A stretch of DNA of 64,000 nt from DASSQJ01 sp963772645 (lineage in GTDB: Bacteria; Actinomycetota; Actinomycetes; Actinomycetales; Dermatophilaceae), in the NCBI GenBank assembly GCA_963772645.1, contig CAVYYD010000006.1:62001-126000 (forward strand), in the 5' to 3' direction. The notes under the pieces are model-generated. The model had not been told where the DNA came from. It saw only the letters and a program-made list of their open reading frames with translations, and searched no databases. Below are positions 33,981 through 42,546 of this stretch, in pieces (within the stretch, counting starts at the first letter, position 1; each line of letters starts with the position of its first letter). Position numbers and translations under genes: made by a program.

Positions 33981-34730
33981 ATGTCGCCCGTGGACCGCGC
34001 CGCAACGAGCCGCATCGCGCACACCCGCCATCCCGTGGCCGCGCCGCTGTCCGACGCCTCGGTGGCCCGGCTGCTCGACCGGCTCGACCCGCCCTCGGGC
34101 TCGCGGGTGCTCGACCTCGGCTGCGGGTCGGGCGCCTGGCTCGTCGAGCTCCTCGCGCGGCGACCGGACCTCACCGGCCTCGGGGTCGACACCCACCTGC
34201 ACCCCGACCGGGTCGAGCGCGCGGCGGCCCGCGGGGTCGGCGGCCGGCTCACCTGGCACGAGGGCGATGCGCGGGAGTGGTGGGACGGCGGGTACGGCGC
34301 CGTGCTGTGCGTCGGAGCGGCCCACGCGTTCGGCGGCCCCGGCGCCATGCTCGACGCGGTGGCCACCCACCTCGCCCCCGGCGGCCGGGCGCTCGTCGGC
34401 GACGGCTTCTGGGAACGGCCCCCGTCCACGCTCACCCAGGAGGCCCTTGCCGCCGGCCCGGCGGACCTGCCCACGCTGCCGGGCCTCGTCGGGCTCGCCG
34501 CGGAGCGTGGCTGGGCGGTGACGTCCGGGCACGTGAGCACCACCGGCGAGTGGGACGACTACGAGTGGTCGTGGACCGGCTCGCTCACCGAGTGGGCACT
34601 GCGCCCCGACACCGACCCCGCGGACCGGGCCGAGGCCCTCGACCTGGCCGACCGACACCGCCGTGAGTGGCTCGAGGGGTACCGCGGCGAGCTGGGGTTC
34701 GCCACGTTCGTCCTCGCCCGACGCCGCTGA
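33981..34730 (+). CDS. SAM-dependent class I methyltransferase
   Basis: 249-residue methyltransferase. Motif I is VLDLGCGSGAWLVELLAR (about 45-62), motif II LGVDTHLH, and the post-motif region VLCVGAAHAFGG; the C-terminus ends GYRGELGFATFVLARR. It resembles uncharacterised actinobacterial small-molecule methyltransferases starting with SRIAHTRHPVAAPLSD. The ATG at 33981 begins that conserved segment; no separate ribosome site is seen. Divergent from the aldolase gene, across about 130 bases with no other signal found. Confidence 0.82.
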   Translation: MSPVDRAATSRIAHTRHPVAAPLSDASVARLLDRLDPPSGSRVLDLGCGSGAWLVELLARRPDLTGLGVDTHLHPDRVERAAARGVGGRLTWHEGDAREWWDGGYGAVLCVGAAHAFGGPGAMLDAVATHLAPGGRALVGDGFWERPPSTLTQEALAAGPADLPTLPGLVGLAAERGWAVTSGHVSTTGEWDDYEWSWTGSLTEWALRPDTDPADRAEALDLADRHRREWLEGYRGELGFATFVLARRR

Positions 34731-34939
34731 CGGCACCCGGGGTCTCGGCCTCCCGAGCTGTTCGCCGTCCGCGCACCGGTGGCGAACCGGCGACGCGCCC
34801 GCGTCCGCCGTCGGCAGGGGGTGAGGCGCGTCTCGGGCCGGGACCGCGCCGTGCCCCCGGTGCGAGGATGGGAGCCGGCGGCACCCGCCCCGCCGATGCG
34901 TGACGAGGGTGGTCGTCACCGCCGGTTGGAGCGCCCAGA

Positions 34940-35410
34940 ATGTCCACCGCCCCCACCCCGACCTCCGGGCCGCACCCCGGCTCGCACGTCCGCAGCGACC
35001 GTGCCGGAGCGAGCCGTGCCGGACACGCGGTCGGGGTCCTCGTCAACCTCGCCGTCCTCTACCTCGTCAACGTGCGCCCCGGGTGGGATGCGCTGTCCTT
35101 CCTCACGGCGGACACCCCGCTGGTGCTCGGCCTGGTCAACCTCTCGCTCGGGGTGAGCGTGGCGGCCGAGGCCAGCTACGTGGTCGTCGCCGGGGCCGGC
35201 TGGCGCGCCTTCGGTGACGTCGTGACGACCGGTGTCGGACTGGCCGCGGTCGTCCGCGTGTGGCAGGTCTTCCCCTTCGACGTGGCCGGCCCCTGGCAGC
35301 TGGCGCTGCGGGTGCTGCTCGTGGTGGCCGTCGTGGGCAGCCTGATCGGCATCGTGGCGGCACTGGCCCGGCTCACCCGGGCGGCGGCGCGACCGGTGCG
35401 ACCGCGGTGA
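34940..35410 (+). CDS. four-helix membrane protein of unknown function
   Basis: 156-residue protein with a 25-residue polar N-terminus and four predicted membrane helices: about 29-45 (GVLVNLAVLYLVNV), 60-78 (LVLGLVNLSLGVSVAAEA), 90-108 and 122-145 (LALRVLLVVAVVGSLIGIVAAL). I do not recognise the family. Its 3' end overlaps the convergent DNA ligase gene by 38 bases (35373-35410). The preceding 34731-34939 holds no gene I can support. Confidence 0.72.
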   Translation: MSTAPTPTSGPHPGSHVRSDRAGASRAGHAVGVLVNLAVLYLVNVRPGWDALSFLTADTPLVLGLVNLSLGVSVAAEASYVVVAGAGWRAFGDVVTTGVGLAAVVRVWQVFPFDVAGPWQLALRVLLVVAVVGSLIGIVAALARLTRAAARPVRPR

Positions 35411-36971
35411 GCGTCTCGATCGTGTCCGCCTCGCCGGCGGGCTTGTCCTCGCGGTAGCGCACGACCCGCGCGAACCGCAGCGCCACACCACCGGGGTAGC
35501 GCGTCGAGCGCTGCAGCCCGTCGAACGCGACCTCGACGACCTGCTCGGGCCGGACCGGGACCACCCAGCCGTCCGTGCCGTCGGTCGCCAGCTCGGCGAA
35601 CCGTTCGGTCTGCCACCGCAGCATCGTGTCGCTCATCCCCTTGAAGGTCTTGCCGACCATGACGAACCCGCCGGTGTCGGGGTCGCGGGCGCCGAGGTGG
35701 ATGTTCGAGAGCCACCCTCTGCGCCGGCCGGAGCCCCACTCGACGGCGAGGACGACGAGGTCGACGGTGTGGGTCGGCTTCACCTTGACCCAGCCGCTCC
35801 CCCGGCGACCGGCCGCGTACGGCGAGGTGGCGTCCTTGACGACGACCCCCTCGTGGCCGGCTGCGACGAGGTCGTCGAAGAAGGTACTCGCGGCGGCCGG
35901 GTCGTCGGTGACGAGCCGTGGGACGAGCAGGTGCGGAGCGAGGTCGGCCAGCACCTCGTGGCGCAGCAGCGCCGGCTCGTCGACGAGGTCGCGGCCGTCG
36001 CGGTGGAGCACGTCGAAGAGGTACGTGGTGAGCGGGACCTCCACGTGGAGCCGGTCGACCTCGGCCGAGCTCGCGGTGCGGGAGCCGGTGACCTGGAACG
36101 GCGCGGGGCGCCCGCCCTCCTGGAGGACGATGGCTTCGCCGTCGAGGACGAGGTCGCCACCGGGGAGGGCTGCCACCGCCTCGACGACCTCCGGCACCCG
36201 GTCGGTGACCTCGTCGAGGCTGCGGGTGAACACCGTGACCTCCCCGCCGCGACGGTGCACCTGCACCCGGATGCCGTCGAGCTTGCCGTCCACGAGGAGG
36301 GTGCCGCCGGCGAACCCGGCCACCGCCTCGTCGGTGGTCTTCGCCGAGGACGCGAGCATCGGGCGCAGCGGGCGCCCGACGACGAGCCCGACCCCCTCGA
36401 GCGCCGCACGGCCGCCCCGCGCGGCGGTCTCGGCCACGGCCGAGGTGAAGCCGGCGAGCATCGCCGCCCGCCGCACGACCGGCTCCGGCACGCCGAAGGC
36501 GCGGGCGACGGCGGCCAGGACGACGCCGTCCAGGGCCCCCTGGCGCAGGGTGCCGGTGACGAGGCCGCGCAGGAAGCGCTGCTCGTCGGCGGTCGCCCGG
36601 CCCAGGAGCGAGGCGAGCTCCGCAGCGCGTGCCGCGGCGGACCCGGCCCCGGCGGTTCCGGCCAGCCGGTCGAAGGCGGCATCGACGTCGGCGACGGTGA
36701 GCGTGGCCTCGGACGCCGCCGGCGGCATCGACCCGAGGGAGCGGAACCCCACCCCCAGGCGCCGCTGTGGCAGCACCCCGGACAGGTGGGCCACGACGAC
36801 CCCGACCTCGGCGGCGGGCGCACGGGCGACGAGCGCGGCGAGGGCGTCGCGCTTGGCCGTCCGCGAGGACGTGGCCGCCACGGCCCGGGAGACGGCGACC
36901 ACCTCGGCGAGGAGGACCGGGCCCTCCGTCGTGCTCCCTGCCGCCGGCGGCGGCCCGGCCTCCTCGCTCAT
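35373..36971 (-). CDS. ligB: ATP-dependent DNA ligase (LigB type)
   Basis: 532-residue ATP-dependent ligase like mycobacterial LigB. An N-terminal DNA-binding domain (about 20-195) precedes the nucleotidyltransferase core with the AMP-accepting Lys230 in LLVDGKLDGIRVQVH. Other motifs are FTRSLDEVTDRVPE, LVLDGEAIVL, EGVVVKDATSPYAAGRRGSGWVKVK (motifs IV-V), and the OB-fold end VEVAFDGLQRSTRYPGGVALRFARVVRYREDK (motif VI). It seals nicks as an accessory to NAD-dependent LigA. Intact. Overlaps the convergent membrane-protein gene by 38 bases. Confidence 0.93.
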   Translation of the reverse strand: MSEEAGPPPAAGSTTEGPVLLAEVVAVSRAVAATSSRTAKRDALAALVARAPAAEVGVVVAHLSGVLPQRRLGVGFRSLGSMPPAASEATLTVADVDAAFDRLAGTAGAGSAAARAAELASLLGRATADEQRFLRGLVTGTLRQGALDGVVLAAVARAFGVPEPVVRRAAMLAGFTSAVAETAARGGRAALEGVGLVVGRPLRPMLASSAKTTDEAVAGFAGGTLLVDGKLDGIRVQVHRRGGEVTVFTRSLDEVTDRVPEVVEAVAALPGGDLVLDGEAIVLQEGGRPAPFQVTGSRTASSAEVDRLHVEVPLTTYLFDVLHRDGRDLVDEPALLRHEVLADLAPHLLVPRLVTDDPAAASTFFDDLVAAGHEGVVVKDATSPYAAGRRGSGWVKVKPTHTVDLVVLAVEWGSGRRRGWLSNIHLGARDPDTGGFVMVGKTFKGMSDTMLRWQTERFAELATDGTDGWVVPVRPEQVVEVAFDGLQRSTRYPGGVALRFARVVRYREDKPAGEADTIETLTAVAPVAPPPG

Positions 36972-37015
36972 CCGTCCAGTGTGCCGCGCGGCACCGACAC
37001 CGCCTCCTGACCGCC

Positions 37016-37055
37016 GCTGACCGGCCGAGACGGGCCGGCTGGCGGACCGGTCAGC
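37016..37055 (-). terminator. hairpin after the GNAT gene
   Basis: GCTGACCGG (37016-37024) and CCGGTCAGC (37047-37055) pair perfectly, with CGGCC/GGCCG inside. The structure covers the stop of the acetyltransferase gene and lies before the ligase start, suggesting the two genes are transcribed separately. Confidence 0.45.
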
Positions 37056-37485
37056 GGGCGAGCCGCATCGGGACGTGGGGGATGCCGTCCTCGACGAACT
37101 CCTCGCCGTCGCGGACGAACCCGAGCCGCGCGTACCACCCTTCGAGGTGGCTCTGCGCGTCGAGGACCACCGGGCCGGACGTGGCCTCGAGCGCGGCCGC
37201 CACGAGGGCGGCCGCCACGCCGCGCCCCCGGGCCGTCGCCGCGGTGGCCACCCGCCCGATCCGCAGCTCCCCACCGGCCCGGCCGAGCATCCGCAGCGTC
37301 GCGAGCACCGCGCCGTCCTCGCCGGTCACCCACCACTGGACGGCACCGGGCTCGAGGTCGCGCCCGTCCAGGTCGGGGTAGGGACACGCCTGTTCCACGA
37401 CGAAGACGTCCTGGCGCAGCCGCACGATCTCGTGCAGGGTCACCGGGCCGAGCTCGCGCCAGGGCGCGGAGCGGATGTCGGTCAC
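37051..37485 (-). CDS. ElaA-like GNAT N-acetyltransferase
   Basis: 144-residue acetyltransferase. ElaA-type opening ELGPVTLHEIVRLRQDVFVVEQACPYPDLDGRD, the strand LATLRML, the acetyl-CoA loop IGRVATAATARGRGVAAALV (R-G-x-G-x-A), and the terminal WYARLGFVRDGEEFVEDGIPHVPM are all present. The substrate is unknown. The GTG at 37485 is chosen because GGAGG precedes it by about 6 bases; an in-frame GTG two codons earlier would overlap that site. Confidence 0.87.
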   Translation of the reverse strand: MTDIRSAPWRELGPVTLHEIVRLRQDVFVVEQACPYPDLDGRDLEPGAVQWWVTGEDGAVLATLRMLGRAGGELRIGRVATAATARGRGVAAALVAAALEATSGPVVLDAQSHLEGWYARLGFVRDGEEFVEDGIPHVPMRLAR

Positions 37486-37617
37486 GGTCACCTCCTGCGG
37501 TGGCACGACATCCTCCCAGCCGATCCTCCCAGCGGCTGCGGCTCGCCCGACGCGGGGACGGGCGACAACCGGGCATCCGGAGCCCCTCCCCGGGCCGGCG
37601 CTGGCAGAGTGGGCGCC

Positions 37618-38550
37618 ATGAGCGCCGAGTTGCCCGTGCTCGGGTTCGGCCTGCCGGTCTCCGGCGCCTGGGCCACCCCTGAGGTGGTCCGTCACGTCGC
37701 CCGTCGCGCCGAGGAGCTCGGGTTCGCGTCGCTGTGGACCTTCCAGCGGCTGCTCTCACCGGTGGGTTCCGACCTCGGCCCGTCGCACCGGTCGGTCCTC
37801 GACCCCCTCCTCGCCCTCGCCCACGTCGCCGGGCACACCCACCGGATCCGCCTGGGGACGGCCACCCTCTGCGCCCCCTTCACGGCGCCGGTGGTGCTGG
37901 CGAAGGCGACGGCGACCCTCGACGTCCTCTCCGGCGGCCGGCTGACCCTGGGGATGGGACTCGGCTGGCTGCCCGAGGAGTACGCGGCCGCCGGCGTGCC
38001 GTTCCAGCGCCGGGGGCCCCGGATGGACGAGTACCTGCGCTGCCTCTTCGCGCTGTGGACCCAGGACCCCGTCGAGTTCACCGGCGAGTTCTACACCGTG
38101 CCGCGCTCGCACGTCGCGCCCCCGCCGGTCCAGCGTCCGCACCCCCCGGTGCTCCTCGGCGGGACGGCGCCCCCGGCACTGCGGCGGGCCGGCCGGCTCG
38201 CCGAGGGCTGGATCGCGAGCAGCCGGCACGACCCCGGCCGGCTCGGCCAGGACGTCGCGACGGTGCGCGCCGCCGCGCGCGAGGCCGGCCGCGACCCCGA
38301 CGCCCTGCACGTCCTCCTCCGCGGGGTCGTCGAGCTGCACGACAGGCCGCGAGCGGGTCGACGCAGCCCCTTGCACGGCACCCGAGACCAGGTGCTCGAG
38401 GACCTGGCCGCCCTGGCCGGGCAGGGCGTCTCCGAGGTGCTCCTCGACCCGAACCTCTCGCCGCGGGTGACCTCCCCCGGGGTCACCGCCGCCGCGGCCC
38501 TTGCCGAGGCCGAGCACGTGCTCGAGGCCTTCGCCCCGTCGGCTCTCTAG
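37618..38550 (+). CDS. F420-type LLM-class oxidoreductase
   Basis: 310-residue TIM-barrel enzyme of the luciferase-like monooxygenase class, most like F420-dependent actinobacterial members. Conserved segments: LGFASLWTFQRLL, RIRLGTATLCAPF, APVVLAKATATLDVLSGGRLTLGMGLGWLPEEYAA, FTGEFYTVP, PPVLLGG and RAGRLAEGWI. The hydride donor is probably F420H2, since an F420-dependent glucose-6-phosphate dehydrogenase is encoded 2 kb downstream. The substrate is not predictable. The ATG begins the conserved region, 7 bases after CAGAGT, a weak leaderless-type box. Confidence 0.84.
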   Translation: MSAELPVLGFGLPVSGAWATPEVVRHVARRAEELGFASLWTFQRLLSPVGSDLGPSHRSVLDPLLALAHVAGHTHRIRLGTATLCAPFTAPVVLAKATATLDVLSGGRLTLGMGLGWLPEEYAAAGVPFQRRGPRMDEYLRCLFALWTQDPVEFTGEFYTVPRSHVAPPPVQRPHPPVLLGGTAPPALRRAGRLAEGWIASSRHDPGRLGQDVATVRAAAREAGRDPDALHVLLRGVVELHDRPRAGRRSPLHGTRDQVLEDLAALAGQGVSEVLLDPNLSPRVTSPGVTAAAALAEAEHVLEAFAPSAL

Positions 38551-38631
38551 GGCCGGCCGCTGCGCCGCCGGGCGCCCGGCTCGAGGCGGCCCATCGTGTG
38601 GCCGGAGCCCATCGCGCGGCACGATGGGGCG

Positions 38632-39345
38632 ATGAACCCCGGCCACGACCCGACGCCCGCCCCGCGGCTTCTCCTCCTCGACGTCAACGAGACGCTCTCC
38701 GACCTCTCCCCCCTGGCCGACCGGTTCGTCGACCTCGGACTGCCGGCCCACCTCGCGACGCCGTGGTTCCTGGGGACGCTGCGGGACGGGATGGCGCTGA
38801 CCGTCACCGGCGACAACCCGGCCTTCGCCGACCTCGCCCGCGCCTCGTTCCACGCCCTGGCCGCCGGGCGCCCCGACGCCCCGGCAGACCTGCCGGCGGC
38901 CGCGGAGCACGTCATCGAGGGGTTCATGGCCCTGCCGCTGCACCCGGACGTCGCCCCCGGCCTGCGAGCGCTCCACGGTGCGGGCATCCGGCTGGTGACC
39001 TTCAGCGTCGGGTCGGCCGCCGTGGCGGAGGGGCTCCTCGAGCGGAACGCTCTGCGCGGTGCCGTCGAGCAGGTGCTCAGCTGCGCCGACGCGCCGGCCT
39101 GGAAGCCGTCCGGGGCGGCGTACCGGTACGCGCTCGACGTCTGCGCGGTCGAGGCCGCGGACGCCATGATGGTCGCGGTGCATCCCTGGGACCTGCACGG
39201 CGCGGGCCGGGCGGGCCTCCGCACGGCGTACGTCGACCGCACGGGGACGCCGTACCCCTCGACGATGCGGCCGCCGGACCTCACCGTCGCCTCGTTCACC
39301 GACCTCGCGGCACGGCTCGCCGGCACCGGGGACACGCCCGCCTGA
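38632..39345 (+). CDS. type II haloacid dehalogenase-like hydrolase
   Basis: 237-residue HAD hydrolase of the type II (L-2-haloacid dehalogenase) group. Motif I is LLLLDVNETLSDLSPL with the nucleophile Asp, motif II LVTFSVGSAAV, motif III Lys in APAWKPSGAAYRYALD, and motif IV MMVAVHPWDLHGAGRAGL. The family cap domain fills 20-95. Motif I lacks the usual second acidic residue seen in phosphatases, as in dehalogenases. The natural substrate is unknown. It converges with the CaiB gene across 18 bases. Confidence 0.85.
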   Translation: MNPGHDPTPAPRLLLLDVNETLSDLSPLADRFVDLGLPAHLATPWFLGTLRDGMALTVTGDNPAFADLARASFHALAAGRPDAPADLPAAAEHVIEGFMALPLHPDVAPGLRALHGAGIRLVTFSVGSAAVAEGLLERNALRGAVEQVLSCADAPAWKPSGAAYRYALDVCAVEAADAMMVAVHPWDLHGAGRAGLRTAYVDRTGTPYPSTMRPPDLTVASFTDLAARLAGTGDTPA

Positions 39346-39363
39346 GCCCTCGGGGCGGAGGGC

Positions 39364-40533
39364 TCAGGCCTGGACGACCGCGCCCGAGGACAGCAGGGCG
39401 TCGACCTCGTCGGCGCCGAAGCCGTGGGCCAGCAGGTAGCTGCGGGTGTCGGCGCCGGGGGCCGACTCCGGCCCCGGCGGCAGCGCCGGGGTCGCCGACA
39501 GCCGGGGCGGCGTGACGGGCACCCGCCCCGCCCCGAACGGCGCGAACGTGCCGCGCGCGGCGAGGTGCGGGTGGTCGGGGGCCTCGCTGAGCGAGAGGAC
39601 CGGGGCGACGCAGGCGTCGCGCCCGGCGAAGACCGTGGCCCACTCGTCGCGGCTGCGGGCGCGGAACGCCGCCGCGAACGCCGCCTCCTGCGCCGGCCAG
39701 GTCGACGGGTCGTACTGCTCGCCCGGTGCCTCGACCGCGAGCGTCTCGACGAGCTCGCGCCAGAACTGGGGCTCGAGCGCACCCACGGCGACGAACCGCC
39801 CGTCGGCGCACTCGTACACCCGGTAGAAGGGTGCGCCGCCGTCGAGGAGGTTGGCCTCGCGCTCGTCCCGCCAGGCCCCGGCCGCGAGCATCCCGTGCAC
39901 CGTCGAGACCAGGTGGGCGGAGCCGTCGACCATCGCCGTCTCGACGACCTGCCCCCGCCCGGTCACCGACCGCGACACCAGTGCGGCCAGGACGCCGGCG
40001 ACGAGGTACATCGAGCCGCCGCCGAAGTCGCCGACGAGCGGGACCGGCGTCACCGGCCGCCCGGCCGCTCCCAGCGCGTGCAGGGTGCCGGACAGCGCGG
40101 CGTAGGTGAGGTCGTGGCCGGCGCTTCTCGCGAGTGGGCCGTCCTGGCCCCAGCCGGTCATCCGGCCGACGACGAGCCGTGGGTTGCGGGCCAGGCACTC
40201 CTGCGGGTCCAGCCCGAGCCGCTCCAGGACGCCGGGCCGGAAGCCTTCGAGGAGGACGTCTCCCTCGTCGGCCAGGCGCCGGACGACCGCCAGTCCGTCC
40301 GGCTGCTTGAGGTCGACCGCGATGCTCGCCCGGGAGCGCCGCAGCCCACCGGCGAGCGCGAGCGGGTTCGCCTCCCCGGGCCGGTCGACGCGCACGACGT
40401 CGGCACCGAGCTCGGCGAGCAGCATGGCCGCGAAGGGCACCGGCCCGATCCCGCCGAGCTCGACGACCCGGATGCCGTGCAGCGCGCCCGGCGCCGGTTC
40501 GGCACCGGCGTCCTCGGCCGCGCGGTCGCTCAC
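39364..40533 (-). CDS. CaiB/BaiF family CoA-transferase (alpha-methylacyl-CoA racemase-like)
   Basis: 389-residue class III CoA-transferase. Signature segments: GIRVVELGGIGPVPFAAMLLAELGADVVRVDRPG, RSRASIAVDLKQPDG, LLEGFRPGVLERLGLDP, MTGWGQDGPLARSAGHDLTYAALSG with the catalytic Asp, and GQVVETAMVDGSAHL. The closest pattern is alpha-methylacyl-CoA racemase, which flips the stereochemistry of branched acyl-CoAs before beta-oxidation. The GTG start at 40533 overlaps the stop of fgd by 4 bases (GTGA), so the two are coupled, which is an unusual pairing. Confidence 0.88.
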   Translation of the reverse strand: MSDRAAEDAGAEPAPGALHGIRVVELGGIGPVPFAAMLLAELGADVVRVDRPGEANPLALAGGLRRSRASIAVDLKQPDGLAVVRRLADEGDVLLEGFRPGVLERLGLDPQECLARNPRLVVGRMTGWGQDGPLARSAGHDLTYAALSGTLHALGAAGRPVTPVPLVGDFGGGSMYLVAGVLAALVSRSVTGRGQVVETAMVDGSAHLVSTVHGMLAAGAWRDEREANLLDGGAPFYRVYECADGRFVAVGALEPQFWRELVETLAVEAPGEQYDPSTWPAQEAAFAAAFRARSRDEWATVFAGRDACVAPVLSLSEAPDHPHLAARGTFAPFGAGRVPVTPPRLSATPALPPGPESAPGADTRSYLLAHGFGADEVDALLSSGAVVQA

Positions 40534-41567
40534 CGGGGCGCGGGGACGAGCTCGCGCAGCCCCGGAAGCACCTGCTCGGCGAAGGTGGCGAGGAACCGCT
40601 CCTGGTCGTGGCCCGGCCCGTGCACGACGAGGTGGTCGAAGCCCAGGTCGGTGTACACCTTGAGCGCGGCCACGACGTCCTCGGGCTCGGAGGCGACGAC
40701 CCACCGCCTGGCGACCTGCTCGATCGGCAGCTCGTCGGCGGCCCGCTCCATCTCGGCCGGGCTGTGGATCGAGTGCTTCTGCTCCGGGGTCAGGGACAGC
40801 GGTGCCCAGAACCGGGTGTTCTCCAGCGCGCGCTCCGGGTCGGGGTCCCAGGAGACCTTGACCTCGATCATCCGGTCGATGTCCCCGTGGCCGCGCCCGG
40901 CCTTGTCCAGCCCCTCGTCGACGGCCGGCACGAGCTTGTCGCGGTAGAGCTCCTCGCCCTTGCCCGAGGTGCAGATGAAGCCGTCCGCGTGCCGGCCGGC
41001 ATACCGCGCGACCATCGGGCCGCCGGCCGCGACGTAGACGGGCACCGGCTCGTCCGGACGGTCGTAGATGGCCGCGTCCTCGGTGCGGTAGTACTCGCCC
41101 TCGAAGGTGACCCGCGGCTCGGTCCACAGCCGCCGCATCAGGGTCACCGCCTCGCGCAGCCGGGCGAACCGCTCCTTGAACTCGGGCCACTCGCCCTCGC
41201 CGACCGAGCCGACCGCCACCTCGTTGAGGGCCTCGCCGGTGCCCACGCCGAGCATGATCCGGCCCGGGGCGAGGCAGGCCATCGTCGCGAAGGTCTGCGC
41301 CACGACGGGGGGGTTGTACCGGAAGGTCGGCGTCATCACCGAGGTCCCGAGGAGCACGCGCTCGGTCCGGGCCGCGACCCACGCCATCCACGCGATCGAG
41401 TTCGGTGCGTGGCCGCCCTCGAGCCGCCACGGCTGGAAGTGGTCGCTGATCGTCACCGAGTCCAGGCCCAGCTCCTCGGCCCGGACCGCGAACCCGGCGA
41501 GCTCCCCGGGGGCGAACTGCTCCGCCGACGCCTTGTAGCCGACCCTGATGCCGTGTCCTGTCGCCAT
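40530..41567 (-). CDS. fgd: F420-dependent glucose-6-phosphate dehydrogenase
   Basis: 345-residue enzyme closely resembling mycobacterial Fgd1 along its whole length. It oxidises glucose-6-phosphate to 6-phosphogluconolactone and reduces coenzyme F420. The opening GYKASAEQFAPGEL, the active-site SDHFQPWR (His43, Trp47), GTSVMTPTFRYNPPVVAQ, GVGTGEALNE and FICTSGKGEELY are nearly identical to the family. FWAPLSLTPEQKHSI and HGPGHDQERFL match too. It supplies reduced F420 for LLM-class reductases such as the one at 37.6 kb. It shows that this organism uses F420. Confidence 0.93.
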   Translation of the reverse strand: MATGHGIRVGYKASAEQFAPGELAGFAVRAEELGLDSVTISDHFQPWRLEGGHAPNSIAWMAWVAARTERVLLGTSVMTPTFRYNPPVVAQTFATMACLAPGRIMLGVGTGEALNEVAVGSVGEGEWPEFKERFARLREAVTLMRRLWTEPRVTFEGEYYRTEDAAIYDRPDEPVPVYVAAGGPMVARYAGRHADGFICTSGKGEELYRDKLVPAVDEGLDKAGRGHGDIDRMIEVKVSWDPDPERALENTRFWAPLSLTPEQKHSIHSPAEMERAADELPIEQVARRWVVASEPEDVVAALKVYTDLGFDHLVVHGPGHDQERFLATFAEQVLPGLRELVPAPR

Positions 41568-41616
41568 GGGCTCATCCTGCCCCAGCAGGCGGCAGCGGCC
41601 GGACGATGGCGCCCGG

Positions 41617-41751
41617 TCAGCCGGCGAGGACGAGGAGCTCCAGGGCGATGCCGTCGGGGTCGCGGAAGGAGAGCCCGGAGCCGTACCCGGCGTCCTTGAC
41701 CCCACCGTGCTCGATGCCCGGCACCGCGATGCCGTGGCACCGTGCTCCCGC
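41617..41751 (-). pseudogene. remnant of a VOC/glyoxalase family gene
   Basis: The minus strand encodes only the C-terminal end of a VOC protein: HGGVKDAGYGSGLSF, then RDPDGIALELLVLAG and a stop. An in-frame TAG (41754-41752) lies just upstream and no N-terminal half is found in any frame before the next gene at 41874. About 44 codons remain of the usual 130. Unlike the frameshifted genes elsewhere, most of the sequence is missing, so this is a true truncation. Confidence 0.75.
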
Positions 41752-41873
41752 CTACTCCCTCCGGCACCCGCGCGGCAATGGCCCGGTGGGGCGGTCCGCG
41801 CCGGCGCGACGCTCCCCCGCCCCCCGTACGCCCCGGTCCGCCCCGGTCGCCCCCGGAGCCCTACCCTGCCGAC

Positions 41874-42515
41874 ATGAGACGGCGGCGGCTGCACCTCGGC
41901 GTGGCGGGCCTCCTCCTCGCCGCGACCGCGGTCCTCGTCCCGGTTCCCGGCTCGGCGCCGAGCGAGCACCTGCTCGTGGGCTGGCTGGTGGGCGTCGCCG
42001 CGTTCTGCCTTCCGGTGCTGCGTCTCGTCCACCGGCTCGACGGCCCGGCGACGCGCGAGCACCTGCACGGAGCCGAGGGGGGCCGGACCGAGACCGACGT
42101 CATCGTCGTCCTGGCCGCGATCGCCTCCCTCGGCGCCGTGGCGGTGGTGCTGGTCGCCGCCCCCGGCGGTGGCGGCGCCTCGGGCTTCGACGCCGTTCTC
42201 GCGGTGCTGGCCGTGGCCGCGAGCTGGTTCGCGGTGCACACCGTCTACACGCTGCGCTACGCCCGCCACTACCTGCTCGAGGAACCCGGATGCGTCGACT
42301 TCGGCTCCGACGACCCGCCGCCGCTGTCCGACTTCGCCTACCTCGCCTTCACCCTCGGGATGACCTTCCAGGTCTCCGACACCACGCTGCGCACGGCGGC
42401 GGTCCGGCGGCTCGTGCTGCGTCACACCCTGTTGTCCTACCTGCTCGGCACGGTGGTCGTGGCGACGACGATCAACCTCGTCGTCGGCATCGCCGGGGGT
42501 GGGTCAGGGGGCTGA
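41874..42515 (+). CDS. DUF1345 family membrane protein
   Basis: 213-residue integral membrane protein of DUF1345, with five likely helices. The family segments WFAVHTVYTLRYARHYLLEE, FAYLAFTLGMTFQVSDTTL, RRLVLRHTLLSYLLGTVVVATTINLVV are clear. Function is unknown. The ATG at 41874 is 7 bases after TACCCT (41862-41867), consistent with a leaderless message. It is divergent from the VOC remnant and fgd, and 31 bases before the valine dehydrogenase gene. Confidence 0.87.
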   Translation: MRRRRLHLGVAGLLLAATAVLVPVPGSAPSEHLLVGWLVGVAAFCLPVLRLVHRLDGPATREHLHGAEGGRTETDVIVVLAAIASLGAVAVVLVAAPGGGGASGFDAVLAVLAVAASWFAVHTVYTLRYARHYLLEEPGCVDFGSDDPPPLSDFAYLAFTLGMTFQVSDTTLRTAAVRRLVLRHTLLSYLLGTVVVATTINLVVGIAGGGSGG

Positions 42516-42546
42516 CCGCCCGGGCCGGCGGGTCTAGCGTGAGGCC

